Notes under the pieces: model-generated | Database searches by the model: none | Told to the model about the DNA's origin: nothing | Seen by the model: only the letters and a program-made list of their open reading frames with translations | Part shown: positions 18,872 to 27,787 of the stretch, piece by piece | Layout of the letters: every line of letters begins with the position of its first letter | Position numbering within the stretch: position 1 is the stretch's first letter | Translations under genes and position numbers: made by a program | Source: an uncultured Draconibacterium sp. | GTDB taxonomy: Bacteria > Bacteroidota > Bacteroidia > Bacteroidales > Prolixibacteraceae | Length of the DNA stretch: 64,000 nucleotides | Reading direction: 5' to 3' | Assembly: GCF_963676815.1 (NCBI RefSeq) | Contig: NZ_OY781365.1 | Coordinates: 2,266,501-2,330,500 of the forward strand

Positions 18872-18879
18872 ATATTTGG
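18872..18879 (+). promoter_or_regulatory. Bacteroidota-type -7 element (TATATTTG) for the second permease unit
   Basis: TATATTTG matches the TAnnTTTG -7 consensus of Bacteroidota housekeeping promoters exactly. A TTTG at 18841 is too far away (27 bases) to be a good -33 element. The site lies about 100 bases before the permease 6 ATG and after the terminator, where a new promoter is expected. Confidence 0.4.
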
Positions 18880-18978
18880 TAAGTGTCTATGCACCAGCGC
18901 CTAATATTTAAGGCACAGGAGTTGGATATTAACATCTAAAAATTTGATTGCTTAATACCGGCACTTAATTACCAATAA

Positions 18979-21354
18979 ATGTACAACCTAAAAATTACCA
19001 TACGACGGCTGTTTAAAGACAAGGCTTTTTCGCTGATCAACATCTTCGGATTGGTGATTGGTATATCGTCTTTCCTGGTTTTGTTCATTCATGTTTCAAA
19101 CGAAAAGAGTTTTGACAAGCATTTTTCTGGTCATCAAAATATTTACCGTGTAACCTCGGTTCCCGGAGGACTAGAGAATGCGGCGTGGGCGCGTAGTTTG
19201 GGGATTGTTTACGCAGCTTCTGAACAAATTCCTGAAGTTGAACTGTCTACACAATTTTCGCATTGCGGGGAGGGGGCTATAAAAATGCATGAAACCTCCA
19301 TTATGCAAAAGGATATTATGTCGGTTGATGAGGCCTTTATGACAATGTTTGAAGTAGAACCTGTGGTGGGTGATTTATCAGAAATTTCGAAACCCAACAC
19401 TGTTTTTATAACAGAAGATTTTGCGCGGAAATACTACGGCAGTTTAAATCCTGTTGGGCAAAACATAACAATTGAAGCGCTGCAGTATACAAGAGTTTTG
19501 GGTGATTACGAAATTCGGGGAGTGGTAAAAAATACGCATCCGAAAACACATTTCAGGTACGAATTGCTGGTCGCTCAAAATGGAGGCTTGCAGGAACGTT
19601 ATGCTTCGCTGCCCGACCGAAAAATACAGTGGACGTATAATTATTTCAAACTTCAGAAAGATGCAGATCCAAAACTGGTAGCTGATAAAGTAACCGCATA
19701 TTACGATAACAGCAGTCTGAAAACAACGCGGGGGCCGCAAGATTACGATTTCTCATTGTTCCCGATGGATGATATTCACTTAAAATCGGATTACCGTTTT
19801 GAGCTGCGCGAAAGTTCAAGCAAAATAAATATTGGTTTATTCATCCTCATTTCGGTTGTTGTTCTGTCCATTTCATTGTTAAATTTTACCAATCTCTCGA
19901 TTGCCAAATTGATAAAACGTTCAAAAGAATTGGGCCTGAAAAAATCGATAGGAGCGACTAAAGGTCAGTTGGTTCGACAGGTGTTAACGGAGGTGTTTTT
20001 GGTTTGCTCGTTGGCAATTGGCATTTCATTACTGGCAATTGAAAGTTTGAAACCAGTGATTAACCGTTTGTTCGAGATTGAATTCGACATCTATTTTTCA
20101 GAGCCGGTTGTATATCTCACCATCATTGGAGTTTTGCTTACCTGCCTTTTGCTCACGGCCATTTTTGTAGCGGTCTTTTTGCTGGCGCGTAGTTCGGCCA
20201 TCGATATTTTGGCGGGGCGCAACAATTTTTCGGGCAGTTATGTGCTGAAATCCTTACTGGTTGTGCAGGTAACAATTGTAATAATCCTTATTTCCGGAAC
20301 TGTGCTGGTGAATAAACAGATCAATTTTGTATTGAATCAACCACTCGGGTTCGATAAGGAAAATGTAGTGGTTTTAACGCTTAAAGATTTCTCGAAAGAT
20401 GCCGGCGTTTTTGCACGCGAACTGGAAAAACAAACCTCAATTGAATCGGTAGGTTTTACTCAACAACACTTTGGTTATCCGGCACAGGGTTTTGGACTCG
20501 AAGGATTAGGACTTGAAGGAACTGCCGAATTTGTTTTTGCCAACTACGATTACCTCAAAACCATGAATATTAAATTGATACATAACTGGATTAAACCGGA
20601 TGCCGACACGGTTCGGGGAATGGTAATTAACAATCATTTGTATCAGCGGCTGATGGAGAGACACGGAAGCATGGAAAATCTTTTGACCTATTCAAATGCG
20701 CAACCATTAAGACCGGGAGAAACACGTATTAATTTTGTGGGCGTTGCCGAAGATTTTAATTACAGTTCGGCACACGAAAGTATTGGCGATTTTGCTTTTT
20801 GGCTCGATGAAGGAGGAAACAGGGCACGTTTTACCCATGTGCGAATCAACAATCTGCATGCCGGTATGGAAGCCATTAAGAGCACCTGGAATGAATATTA
20901 CCCCAACCAGGAACTCGACTACTTTTTTATCGATGAAAAAATTGCTCAACAATATAAAGCAGAAACCATTTTAAGTCGTATTCTATTTGCTTTTTCGGCA
21001 ATCGGAATACTAATTAGTATCATCGGAATAAGTGCGCTGGCCTTGTTTATCTCGCAACAACGCACCAAAGAAATCGGTATCCGAAAAGTGAACGGTGCAA
21101 CTGTTACGGAAATACTGGGGTTGCTGAATCAGAGTTTTGTAAAATGGGTGCTGATTGCCTTTGTTGTCGCAACTCCACTTGCTTTTTATGCCATGAGTAA
21201 GTGGCTCGAAAACTTTGCCTACAAAACCAACATGAGTTGGTGGATTTTTGCATTGGCCGGAGTGTTAGCACTCGGAATAGCATTGTTAACTGTTACCTGG
21301 CACAGCTGGCGTGCTGCCACACGAAATCCGGTTGAGTCCTTACGTTACGAATAA
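18979..21354 (+). CDS. FtsX/MacB-type ABC permease 6 of the array
   Basis: This 791-residue permease opens the second transcription unit. It starts MYNLKITIRRLFKDKAFSLI followed by a TM, the canonical N-terminus. An FtsX coupling motif occurs in the first half (KELGLKKSIGATKGQLVRQV) and in the second (KEIGIRKVNGATVTEILGLL). The C-terminal block (KWLENFAYKTNMSWWIFALA, then HSWRAATRNPVESLRYE) belongs to the shared tail group, even though a terminator and the repeat-protein gene separate it from permeases 2-4. Confidence 0.9.
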   Translation: MYNLKITIRRLFKDKAFSLINIFGLVIGISSFLVLFIHVSNEKSFDKHFSGHQNIYRVTSVPGGLENAAWARSLGIVYAASEQIPEVELSTQFSHCGEGAIKMHETSIMQKDIMSVDEAFMTMFEVEPVVGDLSEISKPNTVFITEDFARKYYGSLNPVGQNITIEALQYTRVLGDYEIRGVVKNTHPKTHFRYELLVAQNGGLQERYASLPDRKIQWTYNYFKLQKDADPKLVADKVTAYYDNSSLKTTRGPQDYDFSLFPMDDIHLKSDYRFELRESSSKINIGLFILISVVVLSISLLNFTNLSIAKLIKRSKELGLKKSIGATKGQLVRQVLTEVFLVCSLAIGISLLAIESLKPVINRLFEIEFDIYFSEPVVYLTIIGVLLTCLLLTAIFVAVFLLARSSAIDILAGRNNFSGSYVLKSLLVVQVTIVIILISGTVLVNKQINFVLNQPLGFDKENVVVLTLKDFSKDAGVFARELEKQTSIESVGFTQQHFGYPAQGFGLEGLGLEGTAEFVFANYDYLKTMNIKLIHNWIKPDADTVRGMVINNHLYQRLMERHGSMENLLTYSNAQPLRPGETRINFVGVAEDFNYSSAHESIGDFAFWLDEGGNRARFTHVRINNLHAGMEAIKSTWNEYYPNQELDYFFIDEKIAQQYKAETILSRILFAFSAIGILISIIGISALALFISQQRTKEIGIRKVNGATVTEILGLLNQSFVKWVLIAFVVATPLAFYAMSKWLENFAYKTNMSWWIFALAGVLALGIALLTVTWHSWRAATRNPVESLRYE

Positions 21355-21378
21355 GCAGAAAACAAAAAACAGAAGACC

Positions 21379-23721
21379 ATGATTAAACATTTTATATTAA
21401 TAGCCTGGCGAAATATCAGAAGACGGAAAACGCTTTCTGCTATCCAGATTTTGTGCCTTTCGGTGGGGCTGGCAGCCTTTATTTTGGTTGCCCGCTATGT
21501 TCAGTATGAAAAGGACTACGATAAATTCAACGTAAATTTCGACAGGATCTATCGCGTTCAATCCTATAAAACAACGGACAGGATGGATGAAAGCGCGCAA
21601 ACTGTAGTTCCGTTGGCAAAATATATTCGCGCGAATGTTCCGGAAGTTGAGAATGCAATCGCCACAAACGAAATTTGGAACGAGTATTTGTCGCCCGAGG
21701 AGGATCGTGTTTTTAAGGAACAAACCGGACTTATTGTACCTTCTTCAATCTTTGATTTTTTCTCGTTTAAGTTGATTCGGGGAGATAAAGAAAATGTACT
21801 CGATGATCCCAATTCAATCGTATTGAGTGAATCGATGGCCGAAAGATATTTTCCCGGTCAGGATGCCATGGGCAAAATAATTCTGGATGAAGAAAAACAG
21901 GAGCTTCGTGTTACCGGAATTATGCAGGATATTCCTGAACAGTCGTCTATTGCAGCCACATATTTTAGATCGAATGCCGACCTAATAAAAAGATACAATG
22001 ATAACTGGTACAATAGTTCGTTCGAAATTTTTGTGTTAGTAAACCCCGGTGTTCCTGCCGGCACTGTAAATGAAAAAATAGCAGATGTGGTACAGAATTA
22101 CGATCAGGAATCAAAACAAGTGCTGTTCCTGCAACCCTTAAGTAATCTGCATCTGAAAGAATATGTGCGCGACGATAGGGGCTCGGTTATTTACTTTTTC
22201 TCTTTCATTGGTATTTTAACGCTTTTACTGGCCTGTGTGAGTTTTATGAATCTTACTACCTCGTTTTCTACCATGCGAGCAGTTGAAATTGGTATTCGCA
22301 AAGTGTCGGGGAGCAACCGAAACATTTTGCGGGTGCAGTTTCTTACCGAGGCTATTTTAATTGCGCTTATTTCACTGGCATTTGCAGTGTTTCTGGCCTA
22401 CCTTTTACTACCGCTGTTTAATACCGTGGTAAACCGAAATATCGACCTTCAGTTGCTTCAAAATCCATTGTTTGTGCTGTTTTTATTGGCAACGGTAGTT
22501 ATAACAGGATTTATTGGCGGCAGCTACCCGGCCTTGTTCATTTCGCGAATGAAGCCTGTAAATGTATTAAAAGGAAGAGGTTCTTTCAACAAGGGAAAAG
22601 TGCGTGGATTAACCGCCATGGTTTATCTTCAGTTTATACTTTCTGTTGTGCTGTTAACCTCAAGTATCTGGATGTACAAACAGGTTACATTTCTCAAGAA
22701 CAAAGACCTTGGCTACACAAAAGATAATCTGTTGTATTGTAAGTTGCCCAGCATTAAAACAACAGTTTCTTACCAGCAGGTTCGGGAGCGTATTCTTGAA
22801 AATCCCGGAATCGAGAACATGACGATATCGATTAATTCGCCGTTGCATTCAAGCTGGGGAACGCGTGTTCATTACGAAGGAGGCCCGACTGATGACCACG
22901 CTTATGCACGCTGGAACCAGGCTGACGAAAACTACCTGAATACCATGAGTATGACTTTGGTGGATGGGCGCAACTTTTCAACCGACTATTCTGCCGAAAC
23001 CAAAACATGTTTGATTAACGAGACTGCAGCAAAACAATTTGGTTGGGACGAACCAGTGGGGAAGTGGCTTGAAATGAATGATGAGCGACTCATGGTAATC
23101 GGTGTTATTAAAGATTTTAACAACGACGATGTGCATAATCCGATTATTCCGTATGTATTGTTGTATCGCGATGAAGGTTTTGCAAGTAATAACGACCTCA
23201 CTTTTAAGGTGAATCCAAACACAATGGCAAGTAGTCTTGAGCATATCAACTCGGTTTTGCAACAGGCTTTTCCGAACATACTTTTTGAAGTAAACGGATA
23301 CGATGTGGGAACCTACCGCCTGGCATTGGAAATATGGACCAGCGCAAAAAATACATTTGCATTTTTTACCATAATGGCAGTGTTGATAGCTGCGATGGGA
23401 TTGTTCGGGCTGGTCGTTTTTGCCTCTCAGCGCCGTGTCAAAGAAATTGGAATTCGTAAAGTTCAGGGGGCGCAAGCTGCGCAAATATTGCCGTTAATTA
23501 CCCGGCAGTTTATTATTTTGGTTGTGGCGGCAAATATTATAGTTTACCCACTGGCAAATTTTCTGGAAAACGTAACTCCCGGGCACTATAAGTACCAGTT
23601 TACAGTTTTTGATTTGATGCTGGTGTTGGGAATTTCGGTTATTGTAACTTTACTATCGAGCGGATACCAGGCATTAAAAGCGTCGCTGTTAAATCCGGTT
23701 GAGGCGTTGCGATACGAGTGA
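21379..23721 (+). CDS. FtsX/MacB-type ABC permease 7 of the array
   Basis: This 780-residue permease lies 24 bases downstream of permease 6. It shows the same fused-halves topology, with KEIGIRKVQGAQAAQILPLI near residue 692. Its final TMs (ENVTPGHYKYQFTVFDLMLV) do not resemble the shared tail, and only the terminal LNPVEALRYE agrees. It is therefore the most divergent C-terminus of the array and a useful outgroup for judging gene conversion among the others. Confidence 0.9.
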   Translation: MIKHFILIAWRNIRRRKTLSAIQILCLSVGLAAFILVARYVQYEKDYDKFNVNFDRIYRVQSYKTTDRMDESAQTVVPLAKYIRANVPEVENAIATNEIWNEYLSPEEDRVFKEQTGLIVPSSIFDFFSFKLIRGDKENVLDDPNSIVLSESMAERYFPGQDAMGKIILDEEKQELRVTGIMQDIPEQSSIAATYFRSNADLIKRYNDNWYNSSFEIFVLVNPGVPAGTVNEKIADVVQNYDQESKQVLFLQPLSNLHLKEYVRDDRGSVIYFFSFIGILTLLLACVSFMNLTTSFSTMRAVEIGIRKVSGSNRNILRVQFLTEAILIALISLAFAVFLAYLLLPLFNTVVNRNIDLQLLQNPLFVLFLLATVVITGFIGGSYPALFISRMKPVNVLKGRGSFNKGKVRGLTAMVYLQFILSVVLLTSSIWMYKQVTFLKNKDLGYTKDNLLYCKLPSIKTTVSYQQVRERILENPGIENMTISINSPLHSSWGTRVHYEGGPTDDHAYARWNQADENYLNTMSMTLVDGRNFSTDYSAETKTCLINETAAKQFGWDEPVGKWLEMNDERLMVIGVIKDFNNDDVHNPIIPYVLLYRDEGFASNNDLTFKVNPNTMASSLEHINSVLQQAFPNILFEVNGYDVGTYRLALEIWTSAKNTFAFFTIMAVLIAAMGLFGLVVFASQRRVKEIGIRKVQGAQAAQILPLITRQFIILVVAANIIVYPLANFLENVTPGHYKYQFTVFDLMLVLGISVIVTLLSSGYQALKASLLNPVEALRYE

Positions 23722-23778
23722 AAAACTGATTCAGAATATACAGAGTATTAGGATTAACAAGAAATATTAAATATGAAT

Positions 23779-23807
23779 AAAAAACAGAGCCGACATAATG
23801 CGGCTCT
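23779..23807 (-). terminator. Terminator-like hairpin oriented to the minus strand
   Basis: AGAGCCG (23786-23792) and CGGCTCT (23801-23807) form a 7-bp stem with an 8-base loop. The T run lies on the minus-strand side (complement of the A run at 23779-23784), so as a terminator it would act on leftward transcription, where no gene is seen. On the plus strand it is a hairpin 18 bases before the ATPase ATG and might affect its translation. Confidence 0.45.
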
Positions 23808-23825
23808 CTGCCCAAAGCTATTTTT

Positions 23826-24494
23826 ATGATACAACTAAAAAACATCGACAAATACTACGACGCAAAGTTCCAGCGAACTTTTGTATTAAAGGGAGTAAAT
23901 CTTGATATCGAGCAAGGTGAATTTGTTTCTATTATGGGGCCCAGTGGAGCCGGTAAATCAACTTTGCTTAACATTATTGGTTTTCTTGACGAACCTAATG
24001 AAGGAGAATATTTGTTCCTCAATCAACCGGCCAACCAATTGAAAGAAAAACAAAAGGTGCAGTACCACCGCAGTCATATCGGCTTTATTTTTCAGGCCTT
24101 TCATCTAATTGAGGAAATGAATGTATACGAAAACATTGAAACGCCGTTGGTGTACCGCGGGGTGAAAGGAAAAGAGCGGAAAGCCATGGTTGCTGATATG
24201 CTCGACAGATTTAATATTGTGGCCAAAAAGGATCTTTTTCCAAGCCAATTGTCGGGCGGTCAGCAACAATTGGTAGCTATTGCACGAGCCATTGTAGGTA
24301 GCCCAAAACTTTTGCTGGCCGACGAACCCACCGGAAACCTGCACAGCGAGCAGGGACAAATGATTATGGAACTCCTGAAAAAACTGAACGATGAAGGAAT
24401 GACGATTATTCAGGTAACGCACTCGGAAGAAAATGCAAAATACGGAAACCGCATTGTTCGATTAAAAGATGGTTATTTGAAGGAAGACGAATAG
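23826..24494 (+). CDS. Second ABC ATPase of the array, with altered D-loop
   Basis: This 222-residue LolD/MacB-type ATPase has Walker A GPSGAGKST (38-46), Q-loop GFIFQAF, signature LSGGQQQLVAIARA, Walker B LLLADEPTG with the catalytic Glu (167), and a switch His in QVTHSEEN. The D-loop Asp, present as NLDS in the first ATPase, is His here (NLHS, residue 173), and the residue after the signature Gln run is Leu rather than Arg. Walker motifs and the catalytic Glu are intact, so it is probably active, perhaps with changed inter-subunit coupling. It sits between permeases 7 and 8. Confidence 0.93.
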   Translation: MIQLKNIDKYYDAKFQRTFVLKGVNLDIEQGEFVSIMGPSGAGKSTLLNIIGFLDEPNEGEYLFLNQPANQLKEKQKVQYHRSHIGFIFQAFHLIEEMNVYENIETPLVYRGVKGKERKAMVADMLDRFNIVAKKDLFPSQLSGGQQQLVAIARAIVGSPKLLLADEPTGNLHSEQGQMIMELLKKLNDEGMTIIQVTHSEENAKYGNRIVRLKDGYLKEDE

Positions 24495-24603
24495 TTTCAA
24501 GCTGAATTTTGGGTTTGGCGGAAAAGAACAGGCAAAATGAACCTTTTTGAAAGTGCGTGTATAAGCACTAAATTAGTGGGATATTCAGCACCCGCAATGA
24601 ACT

Positions 24604-24611
24604 TAATTTTG
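24604..24611 (+). promoter_or_regulatory. Possible -7 element (TAATTTTG) immediately before permease 8
   Basis: TAATTTTG is an exact TAnnTTTG match ending only 7 bases before the permease 8 ATG at 24619. If it is used, transcription would begin at or within a few bases of the start codon, giving a leaderless or nearly leaderless mRNA. No convincing -33 element was seen, and a chance match in AT-rich sequence is quite possible. Confidence 0.3.
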
Positions 24612-24618
24612 CTTTTTT

Positions 24619-27027
24619 ATGATTCTAAAAGTTGTATTCCGAAACCTGGTAAAGCATCCGTTTTTAAACCTGGTAAAAGTAATTGGGCTAGGCCTGGCTT
24701 TGGCCGGTATTATTTTTATTTCACTGTTTCTGAAAAATGAATTGACTTACGATTCGTATTATCAGAAATCAGCCCGGACTTATCGGTTCTCGATCACAGA
24801 CCCGGATTTCTTCAGTGGAAAACATTTTGCCCGAATAGTAAATCCCGGGTACATTCATGAAATGAGTGATGCGCTGCCTGAGGTTGAAGAGTTTGTTCGC
24901 TTGCGTCCGGTGCGAGGTGGCTTAATGAAATACGATCAGCGGTATTACAAAATTGCGCAGGCTTTTGAATGCGACAGTACTTTTTTTAATGTATTTGACG
25001 CTAAAATTTTGGTTGGTGATAAGCAATCGTTGCTTGAAAATCCGGCCTCAATGGTTATCACCCAAAGTTTTGCTCAAAAAGTATTTGGGGAAAGGAATCC
25101 GGTGGGAGAGGTGTTGACTTTGCCGGCAGGGCAATATTACGGCGAGGATCAGGATTTTACTGTTGCGGGTATAATGGAAGACTTTCCGGTAAACAGTCAC
25201 TTTCATCCCGATTTTGTTGCCACCCCGCTGGCTGATCAGTTTACTTACGGCTGGGCATGGACTTACCTGGTTTTAAATGAAAATACTACCGTTGAGCATG
25301 TAGAAGCAGGAATATATGACTACCTGAAAAACAGTCGTGAAAGGAACATTGAAGAAATGGATACCGAAGTGTATCTTCAAAACATTTCTGATATTCATTT
25401 AAACTCGCATAAGTTGCGCGAGATAGAGGAAAACAGCAACATCCGAAACGTTTATGTGCTGGCTATTGCCGCTTTTATTTTGCTGCTTATTTCAATAAGT
25501 AATTACGCCAATTTGAACATTGGTATGAGCAGTTTCAGTGCCAAATACCTGTTTGTAAACAAACTGCTGGGTTCCTCAAAAAGTGCGGTGGTCAAGTATT
25601 TCTTTTACGAGGGAATTTGTATTCTTGGAGCTGCTTTGCTGTTTACCGTTTTACTTTCGGTGCCGGTAAATACCGGAATCATTCGTTTTTATATGCTGAA
25701 TTTGCTGGCCGGTAACACCACAACAATCGTTCTGTTGGTTTTGGCATTCAGTTTATTAACACTGGTATTTGGAATGCTTCCGGTTTTAAAATCGGTTTTT
25801 TCGGCAATTAGTTTGAGCGGAAACAGGGGATCTGCTGTGGCTGTTCACCGAAATGGAGTAAGTCGTGTTTTAATTGTTTTTCAGTATGCATTTTCAATCG
25901 CTTTAATTATTACTGTAATTGTTATTTCGCGGCAAACCAATTATGCGTTAAAACATAGTATGGGCGTTCAGCAAGACAATGTGATTTGTTTTGAATCGGT
26001 TCATGCCAGTATTCAACAAAAGTTTGGTGTGCTAAAAGAGGAATTGCTGCAGTACAACAGTATCGAGTCGGTTTCTGCGATGTTGGAGCCGCCGGGTGGC
26101 GAGGCGAACGATATGTTTCCGTTCGAGATGGAAGGTTATGAATCGGAAGATCCCGAACAGAATTCTGATGGCATTGGTGTTTTTCCTTGCGATTATTCGT
26201 TTGCATCGATATTCAATCTACAGTTTTTGGCCGGAACCAATTTTACTGAAAACAATAAGGACAACGAAGGATCGGGCGAATACATCATCAATAAGGCGGC
26301 TATGAAACGCCTGCATTATTCCGATCCGGATGAAATTGTCGGTAAAGATTTCAGGTTGATTTTTTCCACGCCGGGATCGGGAATTACCATTCCGAAAGGG
26401 AAAATTATTGGCGTAGTTGAAGATTTTCATTTGTCGAGTTTACGAAAGCAGGTGGAACCGCTGGTACTTTTTAAACGTGATAAATTGTGGCTTTTAAACT
26501 TTGTGGTGTCGTTTAAATCCGGAATGAAAGAAGAGGCACTGGCCGATATGAAAAAGGTGTGGAACGAACTATTTCCTGAATATCCGTTTCAGTACGAACA
26601 CGTTGATGCGATGTATAAACGCGTGTACAAAGCCGAGTTGCTGCAAGCACGTTTGCTTTCAGTTTTTACGGTTATTGCCCTGTTTATTTGTTCCATGGGC
26701 TTATTCGGTTTGGCGCTGATTATTACTCAAAATCGTACCAAAGAAATTGGAGTGCGAAAAGTGAACGGTGCGCGTGTTTCCGAAATTCTGAGTTTGCTGA
26801 ATAAGGATTACATTAAATGGGTGGGACTGGCCTTTGTTATTGCTTGTCCGGCGGCGTGGTTTGCCATGGATAAATGGCTCGAAAACTTTGCTTATAAAAC
26901 AAATCTTAGCTGGTGGATATTTTTGGTGGCCGGAATTCTGGCTTTGGGAATTGCATTGATTACAGTTAGTTTTCAATCGTATCGTGCGGCCAGTCGAAAT
27001 CCGATTGATGCACTTCGGTACGAATAG
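24619..27027 (+). CDS. FtsX/MacB-type ABC permease 8 of the array
   Basis: This 802-residue protein is the longest permease and the last of the locus. It starts MILKVVFRNLVKHPFLNLVK with a TM directly after it. The first half has central TMs near 275-405 and the second a TM near 430-450, with terminal TMs after residue 685. The C-terminal block (KEIGVRKVNGARVSEILSLL, KWLENFAYKTNLSWWIFLVA) belongs to the shared tail group, ending QSYRAASRNPIDALRYE. It lies 124 bases after the second ATPase, which may be its natural partner. Confidence 0.9.
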   Translation: MILKVVFRNLVKHPFLNLVKVIGLGLALAGIIFISLFLKNELTYDSYYQKSARTYRFSITDPDFFSGKHFARIVNPGYIHEMSDALPEVEEFVRLRPVRGGLMKYDQRYYKIAQAFECDSTFFNVFDAKILVGDKQSLLENPASMVITQSFAQKVFGERNPVGEVLTLPAGQYYGEDQDFTVAGIMEDFPVNSHFHPDFVATPLADQFTYGWAWTYLVLNENTTVEHVEAGIYDYLKNSRERNIEEMDTEVYLQNISDIHLNSHKLREIEENSNIRNVYVLAIAAFILLLISISNYANLNIGMSSFSAKYLFVNKLLGSSKSAVVKYFFYEGICILGAALLFTVLLSVPVNTGIIRFYMLNLLAGNTTTIVLLVLAFSLLTLVFGMLPVLKSVFSAISLSGNRGSAVAVHRNGVSRVLIVFQYAFSIALIITVIVISRQTNYALKHSMGVQQDNVICFESVHASIQQKFGVLKEELLQYNSIESVSAMLEPPGGEANDMFPFEMEGYESEDPEQNSDGIGVFPCDYSFASIFNLQFLAGTNFTENNKDNEGSGEYIINKAAMKRLHYSDPDEIVGKDFRLIFSTPGSGITIPKGKIIGVVEDFHLSSLRKQVEPLVLFKRDKLWLLNFVVSFKSGMKEEALADMKKVWNELFPEYPFQYEHVDAMYKRVYKAELLQARLLSVFTVIALFICSMGLFGLALIITQNRTKEIGVRKVNGARVSEILSLLNKDYIKWVGLAFVIACPAAWFAMDKWLENFAYKTNLSWWIFLVAGILALGIALITVSFQSYRAASRNPIDALRYE

Positions 27028-27210
27028 TCGTTTGGTGTATTAAAATAAGCCAATTTTCTTTCAATATTAAAGCGATTATTTTCCCCAAAAAATTTACAAA
27101 AAGAGAATTATAGTACAGTGAAATTGTAGTTGTCATAACAATATTGTGTTTAAGTTCAGTATTTTAAATGAAATGTTATATTTTTAAGCAGTCAACTGAT
27201 CTTAAAAAAC

Positions 27211-27762
27211 ATGAGCCAAACTCAATGCCCAAAGTGTCGCAATGTGATAGAACCTGACGATAAGTTTTGTCCTCATTGTGGTGAAAATCTTGAAAAAAGT
27301 ACTGTTCCTAAGGAGCAAAGCAAAACCTGCTCTCAATGTGGAAAAATGAATTCCCCCGAAGCTACATTTTGCGAACATTGTGGATCGAAGCTGTTAACAG
27401 AACAGGCCAATCAACAAAGTAAAAAGCCGGAACCTCATAAAATTGTATCAAGGGGGGCGTATTCCGGGAAAATGAATACCGGAAAATCAAAGCTGCTAAA
27501 GCGATTGATTATTGCTGCTATAATCGTTGTGGTTATAGGTGTACTTGCCATTGTAATCTGGTTTCAGGTTGATGATAATGCTGAAGATAAGTTAAAAGAA
27601 GCACTTCGTATCCTGGGAACCATCGTAATTATTGGTTTTGCCATTTATGTAGCCATTTTTGGTAAATCGAAAAAGGGAAGAAGCAGAGGAGGATACGATG
27701 ATGACGATTACGACGATGATGACTACGACGATGGAGGTGATGATGGTGGCGACGACGATTAA
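27211..27762 (+). CDS. Double zinc-ribbon membrane protein with acidic tail
   Basis: The N-terminus carries two short zinc ribbons, CPKC...CPHC (about residues 5-20) and CSQC...CEHC (about 40-57). A basic linker leads to a TM at about 94-114, a second hydrophobic segment lies near 128-148, and a tail is made almost only of Asp, Tyr and Gly (YDDDD repeats). With ribbons probably cytoplasmic, two TMs would return the acidic tail to the cytoplasm. It is first of a four-gene operon in which three products begin with zinc ribbons. I do not recognise a function. The 183 bases upstream hold no convincing promoter match. Confidence 0.85.
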   Translation: MSQTQCPKCRNVIEPDDKFCPHCGENLEKSTVPKEQSKTCSQCGKMNSPEATFCEHCGSKLLTEQANQQSKKPEPHKIVSRGAYSGKMNTGKSKLLKRLIIAAIIVVVIGVLAIVIWFQVDDNAEDKLKEALRILGTIVIIGFAIYVAIFGKSKKGRSRGGYDDDDYDDDDYDDGGDDGGDDD

Positions 27763-27787
27763 CACTTAACAATACAAAACTTAAACT

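Noticed and set aside
18879..18893. Sigma-54-like GG...GC before permease 6
   Set aside because: The spacing between GG and GC is 11 bases instead of 10 and other consensus bases do not match. The TATATTTG element overlapping it is a better explanation.
24518..24532. GG-N10-GC just upstream of permease 8, possible sigma-54 site
   Set aside because: Only the GG, GC and one flanking A agree with the consensus, and it is about 90 bases from the gene. A chance match is likely.
24537..24740. 67-codon plus-strand frame overlapping permease 8
   Set aside because: It overlaps the first 120 bases of the permease in another frame and has no recognisable features.
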